Source of the DNA: Ancylobacter gelatini
Lineage (GTDB): Bacteria > Pseudomonadota > Alphaproteobacteria > Rhizobiales > Xanthobacteraceae
Length of the DNA: 64,000 bases
Direction of reading: 5' to 3'
Assembly: GCF_022601675.1 (NCBI RefSeq)
Contig: NZ_JAKVIL010000003.1
Location: 124,001 to 188,000 of the forward strand
Shown: piece after piece, positions 1-8,776 of the stretch
Numbering within the stretch: the stretch's first letter is position 1
Layout: each line of letters starts with the position of its first letter
The notes under the pieces: model-generated
Database searches by the model: none
What the model was told of the DNA's origin: nothing
Seen by the model: only the letters and a program-made list of their open reading frames with translations
Translations under genes and position numbers: made by a program

Positions 1-1026
1 CGGCGCGGAGCGGGGGCGACCGACGGCCCGTTCACCTATGGCGCCGGCGAAGGCCTCGGCGTGCACCTGCTCACCGGCCCCATCGCCATCGAAGGGGCCG
101 AGCCCGGCGACGTGATCGAGGTGCGCATCCTCGACGCCTGGCCGCGCCCCAGCGCCAACCCGGCCTATGCCGGGCGCTTCTTCGGCTCGAACCCCTCGGC
201 CAATTGGGGCTTCCAGTACCAGGACCTGATCGAGGAGCCCAAGCCGCGCGAGGTGGTGACGATCTATGAGCTCGACATGGTCGAGGCGGCGGTGAAGGCG
301 CTCTATTCCTATCTCTGGACCCCGCAGACCGACCCGGACGGTGTCGTCCATCCGACCATCGACTATCCCGGCGTGCGGGTTGACCACACCACGATCAGCA
401 AGAAGGAAGGCATACTGTCGGGCATCAAGGTGCCGGCCCGGCTGCATTTCGGCACGATGGGACTTGCCCCGGCGGAGGCCGATTTCGTGTCCACGATTCC
501 GCCGAACTATACGGGCGGCAACATGGATGACTGGCGCATCGCCAAGGGCTCCCGCATGTACTACCCGGTCGCGGTTCCCGGCGGGCTGTTCTCCTGCGGC
601 GACGCGCATGCCTCGCAGGGCGACAGCGAGCTTTCCGGGACCGCCATCGAGATTTCGCTCACCGGCGAGTTCGAATTCATCCTGCACAAGAAAGCGGACC
701 TCGAAGGAACGATCCGCGAAGGGCTGAACCATCCCCTGCTTGAGAATGACGAGGTCTGGTCGGTCTACGGCTTCAGCGTGACCAATTATCTCGCCGAGCT
801 TGGGCCGGACCATCAGCTTGAAATCCTCAAGCGCTCCAGCCTCGACAACGCGATGCGCGATGCCTTCCGCAAGCTGCGCCGCTTCCTGATGACGGTGCAC
901 AAGCTCTCCGAGGACGAGGCGATCTCGCTGATGTCGGTCGCCGCCGATTTCGCCGTCACCCAGGTGGTCGACGCCAATTGGGGCGTCACCGGCTCGATCC
1001 GCAAGAGTCTCTTCGCCGGCCGTTGA
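1..1026 (+). CDS. Acetamidase/formamidase family protein, 5' end outside window
   Basis: The frame is open from base 1, so the gene begins upstream; about 341 C-terminal residues are visible, ending at TGA. The family (FmdA/AmdA) hydrolyses formamide, acetamide or short amides to the acid and ammonia in the cytoplasm. Visible family features are the PGDVIEV segment near base 108 and the strongly conserved GDAHASQGDSELSGTAIE block near 598-650. The protein aligns residue for residue with the C-terminal half of the next gene (both end in a VVD-NWGV segment followed by a short basic tail), so the two are tandem paralogues. A GTG at 61 is internal to the alignment and is not the start. The natural substrate cannot be read from the sequence. 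Confidence 0.88.
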   Translation, partial: RRGAGATDGPFTYGAGEGLGVHLLTGPIAIEGAEPGDVIEVRILDAWPRPSANPAYAGRFFGSNPSANWGFQYQDLIEEPKPREVVTIYELDMVEAAVKALYSYLWTPQTDPDGVVHPTIDYPGVRVDHTTISKKEGILSGIKVPARLHFGTMGLAPAEADFVSTIPPNYTGGNMDDWRIAKGSRMYYPVAVPGGLFSCGDAHASQGDSELSGTAIEISLTGEFEFILHKKADLEGTIREGLNHPLLENDEVWSVYGFSVTNYLAELGPDHQLEILKRSSLDNAMRDAFRKLRRFLMTVHKLSEDEAISLMSVAADFAVTQVVDANWGVTGSIRKSLFAGR

Positions 1027-1055
1027 GAGCCTGTCCGGATCGGCCCCTGCGGCTC

Positions 1056-1069
1056 TGGGCATGCCAAAG
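1056..1069. promoter_or_regulatory. Operator-like palindrome upstream of the AraC-amidase fusion
   Basis: CTGGGCATGCCAAA (1056-1069, using the base numbering of the palindrome centred between 1061 and 1062) matches 12 of 14 positions of the perfect palindrome TTTGGCATGCCAAA found at 14995-15008 next to the GntR regulator. It lies in the 87-bp gap between the two amidase genes, 45 bp before the ATG at 1114. I infer that the GntR regulator at 14184-14867 may also bind here; a single short match can arise by chance. Confidence 0.4.
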
Positions 1070-1113
1070 GCATAATCCTTGCTTGAATCGACCTCCATGC
1101 CGAGGTTCGAACC

Positions 1114-3450
1114 ATGACCGCCCAGCCGTTCACCAGCGAGTCCTATTCCGGGGACGCGCGCGAGCGCGCCTGGCAGGACGTGCTCGCCGGCTTCGGATTG
1201 CAGTCGCATGGCGTGCGCACCGGCTCGCCCACGCACGCGACGGCGCTTTCGCGCCTCTCCTCGCTCGGGGTGCGGATCGGCCATCTGACGGCAGATGCCC
1301 AGGTCCTGCGCCCGCAGCTCGCGCGCACAGGCCTGCCGCTCCTGCTGCTGCCGTTGGAAAACAGCGCGGTTCTCATCATGGATGGCGAGCCGGAGATCGT
1401 TCCGGCCGGCCAGGTCATCCTGGCGCCGCGGGCGGCGGAGTGGCAGATGCAGTTCCAGCGCGGGCTGCGCGCCGTCGTGCTCGCGGTGCCGGTCGACGCG
1501 TTTCGAGGGCGCAAGGCGTCTCCGCTCGCCGATTGCCGGCCGCGCGTCTTCGACGCCGACGGGCTGCCGGATATTCTCGCCCGAACCGTGCAGGCCGCCG
1601 CCACTTCGCTCGACCGGCTCTCCGAGCCCGAATGGGAGGCCGTGGCGCAGAGCGCCGCCGATCTTCTCCTCGTGCTGTCGGCGGAACTGACGGCGAACAG
1701 AACCGATTCCTCGTCGAGCCGCGCCGCTCTGCTCCAGCGCATCTACGCAACCATCGAGCGGAGCGTCGGCAGCGAGGACACGTCGATCGCCGAGGTGGCG
1801 CAGGCCGTGGGCATATCCGAGCGCTATCTGCAGAAGCTGTTCGAAAGCACGGGCGAGAGTTTCAGCCATTATGTGCGCGAGCGGCGTCTCCAGCGGGCCT
1901 GGCACGACCTCGCCAATCCTGCCGAGACGGCGGTGCCGATCTCCGAGGTCGCCTATCGCTATGGCTTTGCCGATTCCGCTCATTTCAGCCGCCTGTTCCG
2001 CGAGCGCTTCGGCCTACCCCCGCGCGAGCTGCGCCGGCGCGAGACGGACCGGCAGAGCCAGGGCGCGCTGTCGAACGGCCAGCGCGGCTGGCCGCAGGAG
2101 GCGCTGGTACAGTTGCGCGCGCGCCAGACCAAGGCGGAGCCGGACACGCGCCGCAGCGTGCTGCTCGACAGCGTCGAGCCTGAAGACCCGCCGCAGGCAC
2201 CGGCGCGCCATTACCTGCCGGTGCATGCCCAGCATGTGCACTGGGGTTATTTCAGCCGCTCGCTCAAGCCGTTGCTGGAGATTGCCTCCGGCGACATCGT
2301 CACCATCGAGACACTGACCCAGCACGCCTCCGACGATCCGCAGCGCATGATCGAGGGCGATGCGGGGGCGGAGAGCGTGTTCCATTGGACACCGACGGCG
2401 AAGGCGGTGGATCGGCGCGGTGCGGGCCCGCTCGACGCCTCGGTTTTTGGCCGCGGAGCGGGTGAAGGGTTTGGCGTGCATATCTGCACCGGCCCGATCG
2501 CGGTGCGCGGCGCCCAGCCCGGCGACGTGCTGGAGGTGCATATTCTCGATATCGAGCCCCGTCCCTCGCGCCATCCAGACCATGCCGGGCGGGTCTTCGG
2601 CAGCAGCGTCGCCGCGTGGTGGGGATTCCACTATTCGGAGTTCCTCAGCGAGCCGCACCCGCGCGAGACGGTCACCGTCTATGAGATCGTCACGGACACC
2701 GACCAGCCTTATGCCCAGGCGGTGCATTCCTATCGATGGGAGGCGCAGACCGATCCCTATGGCGTCCGGCATGCGCTCTACGACTATCCCGGCGTCCCGG
2801 TCCTTCCCGGTACGGTCAAGCTGCAGACGGATGTGCTCGACGGCATCCGCATTCCGCTGCGGCCGCATTTCGGCGTCATTGCGGTGGCCCCGCGCGAAGC
2901 CGAACTCGTCGACTCGGTGCCGCCGGCCTATTTCGGCGGCAACCTCGACAACTGGCGGCTCGGCAAGGGCGCGACGGTGTACTTGCCGGTGTCGGTTCCC
3001 GGCGCGCTGCTGTCGGTCGGCGATCCGCATGCGGCGCAGGGCGACGGCGAATTATCGGGCACGGCGATCGAGTGCTCGATGACCGGCACCTTCCGCGTCG
3101 TTCTGCACAAGAAGGCCGACGTTGCCGGGACGCTGCTTGCCGACCTGACCTATCCGCTGATCGAGACGCCGGAGGACTGGATCCTGACCGGCTTCAGCCA
3201 CCCCAATTATCTCGCCGAATTCGGCGCCGACGGTCAGAGCGAGGTCTATGCCAAGTCGTCGCTCGACCTCGCCATGCGCGACGCCTTCAGAAAGGTGCGG
3301 CGATTCCTCATGACGACGAAGGGTTTGAGCGAGGATGAGGCAATCGCGCTGATGTCGGCGGCCGTCGATTTCGGCATCACCCAGGTCGTCGATGGCAATT
3401 GGGGCGTCCATGCCATTCTGAGCAAGCGGCTGTTTTCCGATCGGGGATAA
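1114..3450 (+). CDS. AraC-type regulator fused to acetamidase/formamidase
   Basis: One uninterrupted 778-codon frame encodes two proteins usually separate. Residues about 1-200 resemble the ligand-binding half of AraC/XylS regulators (AraC_binding_2 type). Residues about 223-305 form the double helix-turn-helix: first helix set around SIAEVAQAVGISERYLQKLF, second around ISEVAYRYGFADSAHFSRLF, ending in the usual F-G-P-R-LRR. A charged linker follows, and from about residue 365 (ARHYLPVHAQHVHWGYFSR) to the end there is a full-length acetamidase/formamidase with the GDPHAAQGDGELSGTAIE block. The amidase half is closely similar to the partial gene upstream. I infer either a DNA-bound enzyme that senses and consumes its amide ligand, or an amidase with a dedicated sensor. 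No stop or frameshift is visible at the junction (about 2030-2210). Start ATG at 1114. Confidence 0.9.
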   Translation: MTAQPFTSESYSGDARERAWQDVLAGFGLQSHGVRTGSPTHATALSRLSSLGVRIGHLTADAQVLRPQLARTGLPLLLLPLENSAVLIMDGEPEIVPAGQVILAPRAAEWQMQFQRGLRAVVLAVPVDAFRGRKASPLADCRPRVFDADGLPDILARTVQAAATSLDRLSEPEWEAVAQSAADLLLVLSAELTANRTDSSSSRAALLQRIYATIERSVGSEDTSIAEVAQAVGISERYLQKLFESTGESFSHYVRERRLQRAWHDLANPAETAVPISEVAYRYGFADSAHFSRLFRERFGLPPRELRRRETDRQSQGALSNGQRGWPQEALVQLRARQTKAEPDTRRSVLLDSVEPEDPPQAPARHYLPVHAQHVHWGYFSRSLKPLLEIASGDIVTIETLTQHASDDPQRMIEGDAGAESVFHWTPTAKAVDRRGAGPLDASVFGRGAGEGFGVHICTGPIAVRGAQPGDVLEVHILDIEPRPSRHPDHAGRVFGSSVAAWWGFHYSEFLSEPHPRETVTVYEIVTDTDQPYAQAVHSYRWEAQTDPYGVRHALYDYPGVPVLPGTVKLQTDVLDGIRIPLRPHFGVIAVAPREAELVDSVPPAYFGGNLDNWRLGKGATVYLPVSVPGALLSVGDPHAAQGDGELSGTAIECSMTGTFRVVLHKKADVAGTLLADLTYPLIETPEDWILTGFSHPNYLAEFGADGQSEVYAKSSLDLAMRDAFRKVRRFLMTTKGLSEDEAIALMSAAVDFGITQVVDGNWGVHAILSKRLFSDRG

Positions 3451-3790
3451 GAAGGAAGGACTGGCCCGGCCTCGTGCTCTTTCGGCGCCCCGATGATCCG
3501 CCTTTGCGTGACGTGGAGCCTTCGACGCTATTTCGGAAGTGTCCGATCCATGTTCCAGAGGTTGAAGACGCTCCCGCCATACAACGTGTCGAGGCCCTTC
3601 TCCTGGAACCCCAGAACCGTGATGCACGCCCAGGGGCGCTTTTTCACAGAGAAAGCGCCGGCCAGCTCCGCCATGATGCGCATCGACGGTAACCTGGCCG
3701 GTCGCAGGACTGCTATGGTGTCCGCCCATCTAGAACGGGACGGGCTCCAGCGGGACGCCTGCTGACGTCCCGTGAGGAAGATCGAGTTTC
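3451..3790. other. 340-bp gap between amidase fusion and monooxygenase
   Basis: No recognised gene lies here. The base composition is slightly less GC-rich than the flanks. A 51-codon minus-strand frame (3528-3683, ATG at 3683, stop TAG) reads GFQEKGLDTLYGGSVFNLW in its C-terminal part; it has protein-like composition, but I recognise no family, and it could be a remnant of a longer gene. The promoter of the monooxygenase at 3791 presumably lies near the right end, but I see no convincing -35/-10 pair and no copy of the TTGGCATGCCAA operator. Confidence 0.3.
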
Positions 3791-5380
3791 ATGAGAATCG
3801 ATGCGGACGTCCTGATCGTCGGAGCCGGCCCTACGGGATTGATGCTGGCCGTGGAACTTCAGCGCCGGGGCGTCGGCTGCCTGCTCATCGACGCCCATGA
3901 CAGGCCGCTGACCTGGGACCGGGCCACCGTCGTTCATCCTCGGTCGATCGAGATATTCGATTCGCTGGGGCTCGCGGATCGCCTGCTGAAGGCGGGCGTC
4001 AAGCAGCGGACGGCTCGCATCCATTCCAATGGCAAAGCACTGGGAGAGGTCGACCTTTCCCTCAGCGGCAGCCGCTATCCCTTCAATCTTGGTGTCTCCG
4101 AAGAGGTCACGGAGGCGATCCTCACGGCTTATCTCGTGCAACTCGACGGAGCGGTGACCCGGTCCACCCGATTGATCGGCCTCGACGAGCGGGACGACGG
4201 CGTGCTGGCCACGCTCGCCAGCGACGGCGTGGAACGGCAGGTCTTCGTGCGCTGGGTGGTCGGCTGCGATGGACATCACAGCACGGTCCGCTCGCTCACC
4301 GGCATCGAACAGGACGGGCACGACATCGAGGAGCCATGGGCGGTGTTCGACACCACCATCGACGGCTGGCCTCATTCCCATGAAGCCAATTACGCCTATC
4401 TCGACGAGCCGCCGATCATCCTGACCGCCCTGCCTGACGAGCGCTGGCGGGTGTACCTCCGGCCGAGTTCCGAGCAGGCCGACCTGGTGGCCGATGCGAC
4501 ACGCACCCTGCGCCAATACGTGCCCGATGCGCTCTTTACGGCGGTAGCAAACCCGACGCGCTTCCGGTGTCACACGAAAGTGGCGGCAAAGTACCGCTCC
4601 GGGCGTCTGCTCATTGCGGGCGACGCGGCGCATACCTGTAGCCCGATCCAGGGTCACGGCATGAATAGCGGCCTGCAGGACGCGTTCAATCTCGCCTGGA
4701 AGCTCGCGCTCGTCTGCAAGGGCGTTTGCTCGGAGGCCCTGCTGGACAGCTATGAGGCCGAACGGCGCCCGGTGGCGCAGATGTTCACCGCGTCGGGAGA
4801 TGAGGCCGATCATGCCCAGATGCTGAAAAGCCCGGATGATCGCCGCGCCCGCGATGAATTCATCCGCGGGATTTTTGCCAACCGGGCGACCCGTCACCAG
4901 GAAGCGGTCGCCGAAGCCGAGTTGAATATCGACTATGGCGCGTCACCCATCGTGATGGGCCTGCGGCACGACGCGCTCGCCGCGGGCCAGCTGTGGCCGA
5001 GCGATATCGAAATCCGGCCGGCCGAGGAGGGGGCTGTCGCGTTCAAGGCCGGTGCCGGTCATTGGGGCCATATCGCCATCGTCATCGGTGGCGATATGGC
5101 GGTGCCTGACGAACTCAGCGGTCTCCGCGACATGCTCGACGCCCATCTCGGAAGCGCCATTCTGGAGGCCAGCATGCTGCTCGCCACGCAGACCCAGGCC
5201 AACGGCTTTACCCGCATCGACGAGGCGGTCGCGGAGCGGCTGGGCGTCCGTGGTGTCGCTCTCTTCGTCGTTCGGCCCGACGGATATCTCGGCCTGCGTG
5301 CCGATCAGCACCACGGCGAAGCTCTGGCTGCTTATGCTGAACGGCTCGGCTCGCCAGCGATGCCGGCACGGGAGCGGTGA
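3791..5380 (+). CDS. FAD-dependent aromatic-ring monooxygenase (PheA/TfdB/MhpA family)
   Basis: The 529-residue protein belongs to the group A flavoprotein hydroxylases (FAD_binding_3) that use NAD(P)H and O2 to hydroxylate phenolic or heteroaromatic rings. Visible motifs in order: the dinucleotide fingerprint VLIVGAGPTGLMLA (residues 8-21), the DG motif GCDGHHSTVR (about 157), and the GD motif LLIAGDAAHTCSPIQGHG (about 272-289) followed by NLAWKLALV. The C-terminal thioredoxin-like extension typical of phenol hydroxylases is present (about 400-529). Length is normal for 3-(3-hydroxyphenyl)propionate or pentachlorophenol hydroxylase types. It sits alone after the amidase genes and converges on the amidohydrolase at 5487; substrate unknown, though an amide-substituted ring would fit the neighbourhood. 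Confidence 0.85.
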   Translation: MRIDADVLIVGAGPTGLMLAVELQRRGVGCLLIDAHDRPLTWDRATVVHPRSIEIFDSLGLADRLLKAGVKQRTARIHSNGKALGEVDLSLSGSRYPFNLGVSEEVTEAILTAYLVQLDGAVTRSTRLIGLDERDDGVLATLASDGVERQVFVRWVVGCDGHHSTVRSLTGIEQDGHDIEEPWAVFDTTIDGWPHSHEANYAYLDEPPIILTALPDERWRVYLRPSSEQADLVADATRTLRQYVPDALFTAVANPTRFRCHTKVAAKYRSGRLLIAGDAAHTCSPIQGHGMNSGLQDAFNLAWKLALVCKGVCSEALLDSYEAERRPVAQMFTASGDEADHAQMLKSPDDRRARDEFIRGIFANRATRHQEAVAEAELNIDYGASPIVMGLRHDALAAGQLWPSDIEIRPAEEGAVAFKAGAGHWGHIAIVIGGDMAVPDELSGLRDMLDAHLGSAILEASMLLATQTQANGFTRIDEAVAERLGVRGVALFVVRPDGYLGLRADQHHGEALAAYAERLGSPAMPARER

Positions 5381-5431
5381 GCATCAGGGTGCTCACGGCC
5401 CAGGGATTCTGGCGCGGACAGTGCCAGCTTC

Positions 5432-5446
5432 AAACGGTTCCGTTTT
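5432..5446. terminator. Weak hairpin between convergent genes
   Basis: AAACG-GTTC-CGTTT forms a 5-bp stem with a 4-base loop, with a short A run on one side and a T run on the other, midway between the convergent genes ending at 5380 and 5487. It could act as a weak bidirectional terminator; the stem is short. Confidence 0.25.
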
Positions 5447-5486
5447 CGGGGATCAGATCGAGCGGGACGCATAAAATTTGCCGCCC

Positions 5487-7166
5487 CTAAACCTTGCCGG
5501 CACCATGCACCAGTCTTCCGTTGACCAGCGTCATCTCGCACCGAAGTTGTCGCACCGCGTCAGGGGTGAGGAGCCGGGGATCGTTTGACAGAACGGCGAG
5601 ATCCGCAGCAAAGCCGGGCGCGAGCGGGCCCTTCCATGTCTCGTCGAAGGTGAGCTGGGCGCCGGCGACGGTAAACAAGCGCAGCGCGGTCTCGACGTCC
5701 AGCCTTTGACCAGGGCCGATCGTTCGGCCCGTCTTGCGCTCCTGCCGCGCCATCGTCACCCACAGAGTGAAGAACGGGTCGTAGGGGATGTTGTCGGTTG
5801 CGATCGCGAGAGGCAGCCCGATATCCAGCATATGGCGATGCGGAACGACCAGATCGCCATCGTCCGGCTCGTCGACATAGGCATGGCCGCCCTTCCAGAG
5901 GAAATAGGTCGGGATGGTGGTGACGATCACGCCGAGAGCCCTGAGCGTGTGTAAATCCTCCATTCGGGCGCGTGCCACATGCTGGATCACCCATCGCCGT
6001 CCCGCGAGCGGGTAGCGCTCGTTGATGGCCAGGAGCACCGGCACGATTTCATGCAGCTGATCGGAAACGATGGTGTTGAGGCGCAGGTCGTGCTCCGCCG
6101 CGAGGAAGCACACCTCGCGGAATTCCTCGCGGGTGTAAGCCTGCTCGACGAAGCCGGACCAGCCGGTATTCGGCAGATCGGCGCGCGCCAGCTCGGCCAC
6201 CACGGGATCGCCGCCATAAGCGATGTGCACACCGGAAATATTGAGCCATGGATCGCCCAATCCCTTCCCGCGGGCATAGGCCAGCCAGTCGCGCATCACG
6301 CGCTGGGCCTCGGCGACGCCGGACCAGCTGGGGCTGATGCAAAGACCGGTACGCATCGTCAGTTCGCCGCGCTCCCACAGTGCGCGATAGACGGAAATGG
6401 TTTCGGGTGCGGAGCCGTGGCCTTCATAGACGCTGGTCGTGCCGCAGGCATGGTAGAGGGCGATCGAGCGCCGCAGACCTTCCAGCCGCGCGTCGAAACC
6501 GAAGCGCGGGACGGCGGGGAGCATGTCGAATTCGACCGTGGGGCGGCCATTGTGCTCGATGATCGCGCCGGTCGGGTCTCCGGTGACCTCATTGCAGACG
6601 AAATCCACCCCCCGGCAACGCGGGCAGCTGTGGCGGTTCAGCCCGTTGAGGGCCAACGCCCGCGAATTGAGCGCCGTGTGGCCAGGCGGCACGCCCCAAT
6701 TTCCGAAATGACCGGGGATATAGACAGGATTGTCCGGGGCCACGCGATCGAGTTCGTCGCGGGTCGGCATGCGACGCTCGGTCAGGCCGGCGACAGCATC
6801 GAAATAGTGGGGAGGCTCGCCCACCGGCATGGTGACGATCCACTCGCCGGGTGCCGTCGCCCGGGCGGCAGCGGCGATCCGCGCCAGGATTTCGGCGACC
6901 GACCCGGCGCCGGCGAGCGAGAGGCGCTGAAGCTTCAACCCTTCCCGCTCCATATGGGCATGGGTGTCGTTGAAGCCCGGCATGACGAAGCGGCCGTCGA
7001 GGTCGATCCGCCGCGTCTGGGCGCCCGCCCAGCCTTCGAGGATGTCGTCGCCCCCGCTCGCCACGATCCTGCCGCCCCGGATCGCCAGCGCGCGGGCTGA
7101 CGGGCGGGCGGGATCGAAGGTCAGGATATTGCCATTGTGCAGGATCAGATCGGCGGGGTCGCTCAT
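5487..7166 (-). CDS. Amidohydrolase family protein (Amidohydro_3, YtcJ-like)
   Basis: 559 residues starting at ATG 7166. This is a metal-dependent amidohydrolase of the YtcJ/AepA type. The N-terminal composite domain LILHNGNILTFD leads to GRFVMPGFNDTHAHME, where His69 and His71 form the HxH metal pair; later candidate ligands are in QHVARARM and the ATDNIPYDP segment near the C-terminus. The family hydrolyses amide, imide or cyclic amide bonds (cytosine, hydantoin and N-acyl amino acid relatives), but YtcJ-like members are mostly uncharacterised. It is the last gene of the leftward operon, 10 bp after the permease gene, which suggests that it acts on the imported compound or a product of it in the cytoplasm. 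Confidence 0.85.
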   Translation of the reverse strand: MSDPADLILHNGNILTFDPARPSARALAIRGGRIVASGGDDILEGWAGAQTRRIDLDGRFVMPGFNDTHAHMEREGLKLQRLSLAGAGSVAEILARIAAAARATAPGEWIVTMPVGEPPHYFDAVAGLTERRMPTRDELDRVAPDNPVYIPGHFGNWGVPPGHTALNSRALALNGLNRHSCPRCRGVDFVCNEVTGDPTGAIIEHNGRPTVEFDMLPAVPRFGFDARLEGLRRSIALYHACGTTSVYEGHGSAPETISVYRALWERGELTMRTGLCISPSWSGVAEAQRVMRDWLAYARGKGLGDPWLNISGVHIAYGGDPVVAELARADLPNTGWSGFVEQAYTREEFREVCFLAAEHDLRLNTIVSDQLHEIVPVLLAINERYPLAGRRWVIQHVARARMEDLHTLRALGVIVTTIPTYFLWKGGHAYVDEPDDGDLVVPHRHMLDIGLPLAIATDNIPYDPFFTLWVTMARQERKTGRTIGPGQRLDVETALRLFTVAGAQLTFDETWKGPLAPGFAADLAVLSNDPRLLTPDAVRQLRCEMTLVNGRLVHGAGKV

Positions 7167-7176
7167 CGGGCGTGGC

Positions 7177-8025
7177 TCAATTGACGTACCAGGGGAAGAG
7201 GCGGCGGGTCAGCCAGACGAACAGCCGGTCGAAGGCGAAGCCGAGCGTGCCCAGAAGCAACAGGCCGATGAACATGATGTCGACCCGAAACAATTGATGG
7301 CCCATCGACATCATGTAGGCGACGCCCGAGGTGGCGCCGGAAAGTTCGGCGGCCACGAGCACAATCAGCGAAATCGCCATTGATTGACGCAAGCCGGCGA
7401 GGATGAGCGGCAGGGCGGCCGGCAGCACCACGAGAAACATGGTCGCCAGGGGACCCGCTCCGAGGCACGCCGCCGAGCGGAGATAGACGAGGTTGACGTC
7501 GCGCACGCCGATGAAGGTGGCGATCCAGATCGGAAAGAACGCACCGGTGGCCACGAGCGCCACCTTGGCGCCCTCGCCGATGCCGAACCACAGCACCGAG
7601 AGCGGTACCAGAGCGATCACCGGCACGGATCGGAAACCATGCAGCAGCGGCTCGGTGAGATATTCCGTCAGGCGCGAGCGCGCGGTGAAGACGCCCGCCG
7701 CGATGCCCAGCACGGTCGCCAGCAGAAAGCCGGTCGCGGCGCGACGCACGCTGACGGCGATATTCACCGGGATCTCGCCGGAGGTCAGCATTGGCCAGAA
7801 GGTCGCGAACACCAGGGAAGGCGTCGGGAACAGCACAGGGTTGATGCTGGGGAACAGCCAGGGAACGCTTTCCCACGCCAGCAGGAACAGCGCGACGCCG
7901 CACAGGTTGAGGCCGGCACGGAGCAGAAACAGCCGCCGCCGGGCGCGGTGGCGGCCGTCGAGGAACGCGGTTTCCAGTTCAACGCGGTGCGTGGTTTCCG
8001 CAGCGGAAGTATCGACGGCCATCAT
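7177..8025 (-). CDS. ABC importer permease, SsuC/TauC type
   Basis: 282-residue inner-membrane protein with about six hydrophobic segments and the BPD_transp_1 fold. The cytoplasmic EAA-like loop is visible in the region around AACLGAGPLATMFLVVLPAA (about 185-205). It ends ...RLFPWYVN, much like the paralogous permease at 11249, which ends RLFPWYRAERS. Its ATG at 8025 overlaps the stop of the ATPase gene by one base, so the two are translationally coupled. It belongs with 8025-8774 (ATPase) and 8777-9808 (binding protein). Relatives take up sulfonates, taurine, nitrate or heterocyclic amines; the substrate here is unknown. Confidence 0.9.
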   Translation of the reverse strand: MMAVDTSAAETTHRVELETAFLDGRHRARRRLFLLRAGLNLCGVALFLLAWESVPWLFPSINPVLFPTPSLVFATFWPMLTSGEIPVNIAVSVRRAATGFLLATVLGIAAGVFTARSRLTEYLTEPLLHGFRSVPVIALVPLSVLWFGIGEGAKVALVATGAFFPIWIATFIGVRDVNLVYLRSAACLGAGPLATMFLVVLPAALPLILAGLRQSMAISLIVLVAAELSGATSGVAYMMSMGHQLFRVDIMFIGLLLLGTLGFAFDRLFVWLTRRLFPWYVN

Positions 8026-8774
8026 TATTCCCCCAGGGCCTCGCCGAGATGGGCGTAGAGCTGCGCGAATTCGGCAGAGGAGCGCTGCCGTGGGTAGGGC
8101 AGATCGATATTCATCGAGCGTTTGATGCTGCCGGGATGGGGGCGCATCACCACGACGCGCTGCGCCAGGAAGGCGGCCTCGTCGACATTGTGGGTCACAA
8201 AGACGACGGACACCCCGGTCTGCTGCCAGAGGCGGACCAGATCGTCCTGCAGCGTGGTGCGGGTGATGGCGTCGACCGCCGCGAAAGGCTCGTCCATGAG
8301 CAGCACGCGCGGCTCGTTGACCAGCGCCCGCGCCACGGCCACGCGCTGGCGCATGCCACCGGAAAGCTCATGCGGGTACCGCTCCAGCGCGCGCTCGAGA
8401 CCGACCCGCGCCAGCGCCTCGCGGGCCTTCTCGCGCCGTTCCGCCCGGCCCATGCCGCGCATACGCAGGCCAAATTCGACATTCTGCCGCGCCGTCATCC
8501 AGCCGAAGAGCGCGTATTCCTGAAACACCACGCCGCGATCGGGGCTCGGCTCGCCGACCGGGGCGCCGGCGAAGCGTACGCTGCCCTCGGACGGCTTCAT
8601 GAAGCCGGCGATGAGATGCAGGAGCGTGGTCTTGCCGCAACCGGAGGGCCCGATGAGGCAGACGAACTCGCCCGCCTCGATCTCAAGCGATACCTGCCAG
8701 AGCGCCCAGTTCGCCTTGCCCTCGCGCGTCTCGAAAATCTGCGAGACGCCTTCCACCTCGATAAGGCTTGCCAC
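8025..8774 (-). CDS. ABC importer ATP-binding protein, SsuB/TauB type
   Basis: 249 residues with GTG start at 8774. Walker A GPSGCGKTTLLHL, Q-loop VVFQEYALFGW, signature LSGGMRQRVAVARAL, Walker B RVLLMDEPFAAVD and switch-region VTHNVDEA are all intact, so it should hydrolyse ATP. The sequence matches the nitrate/sulfonate/taurine subfamily. It couples to the permease at 7177 and the binding protein at 8777; only two bases separate it from the latter. The region before Walker A (IFETREGKANWALWQVSLEI) carries the WAL-x-x-VSL element also seen in the paralogous ATPase at 12133. Confidence 0.93.
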   Translation of the reverse strand: MASLIEVEGVSQIFETREGKANWALWQVSLEIEAGEFVCLIGPSGCGKTTLLHLIAGFMKPSEGSVRFAGAPVGEPSPDRGVVFQEYALFGWMTARQNVEFGLRMRGMGRAERREKAREALARVGLERALERYPHELSGGMRQRVAVARALVNEPRVLLMDEPFAAVDAITRTTLQDDLVRLWQQTGVSVVFVTHNVDEAAFLAQRVVVMRPHPGSIKRSMNIDLPYPRQRSSAEFAQLYAHLGEALGE

Positions 8775-8776
8775 GG

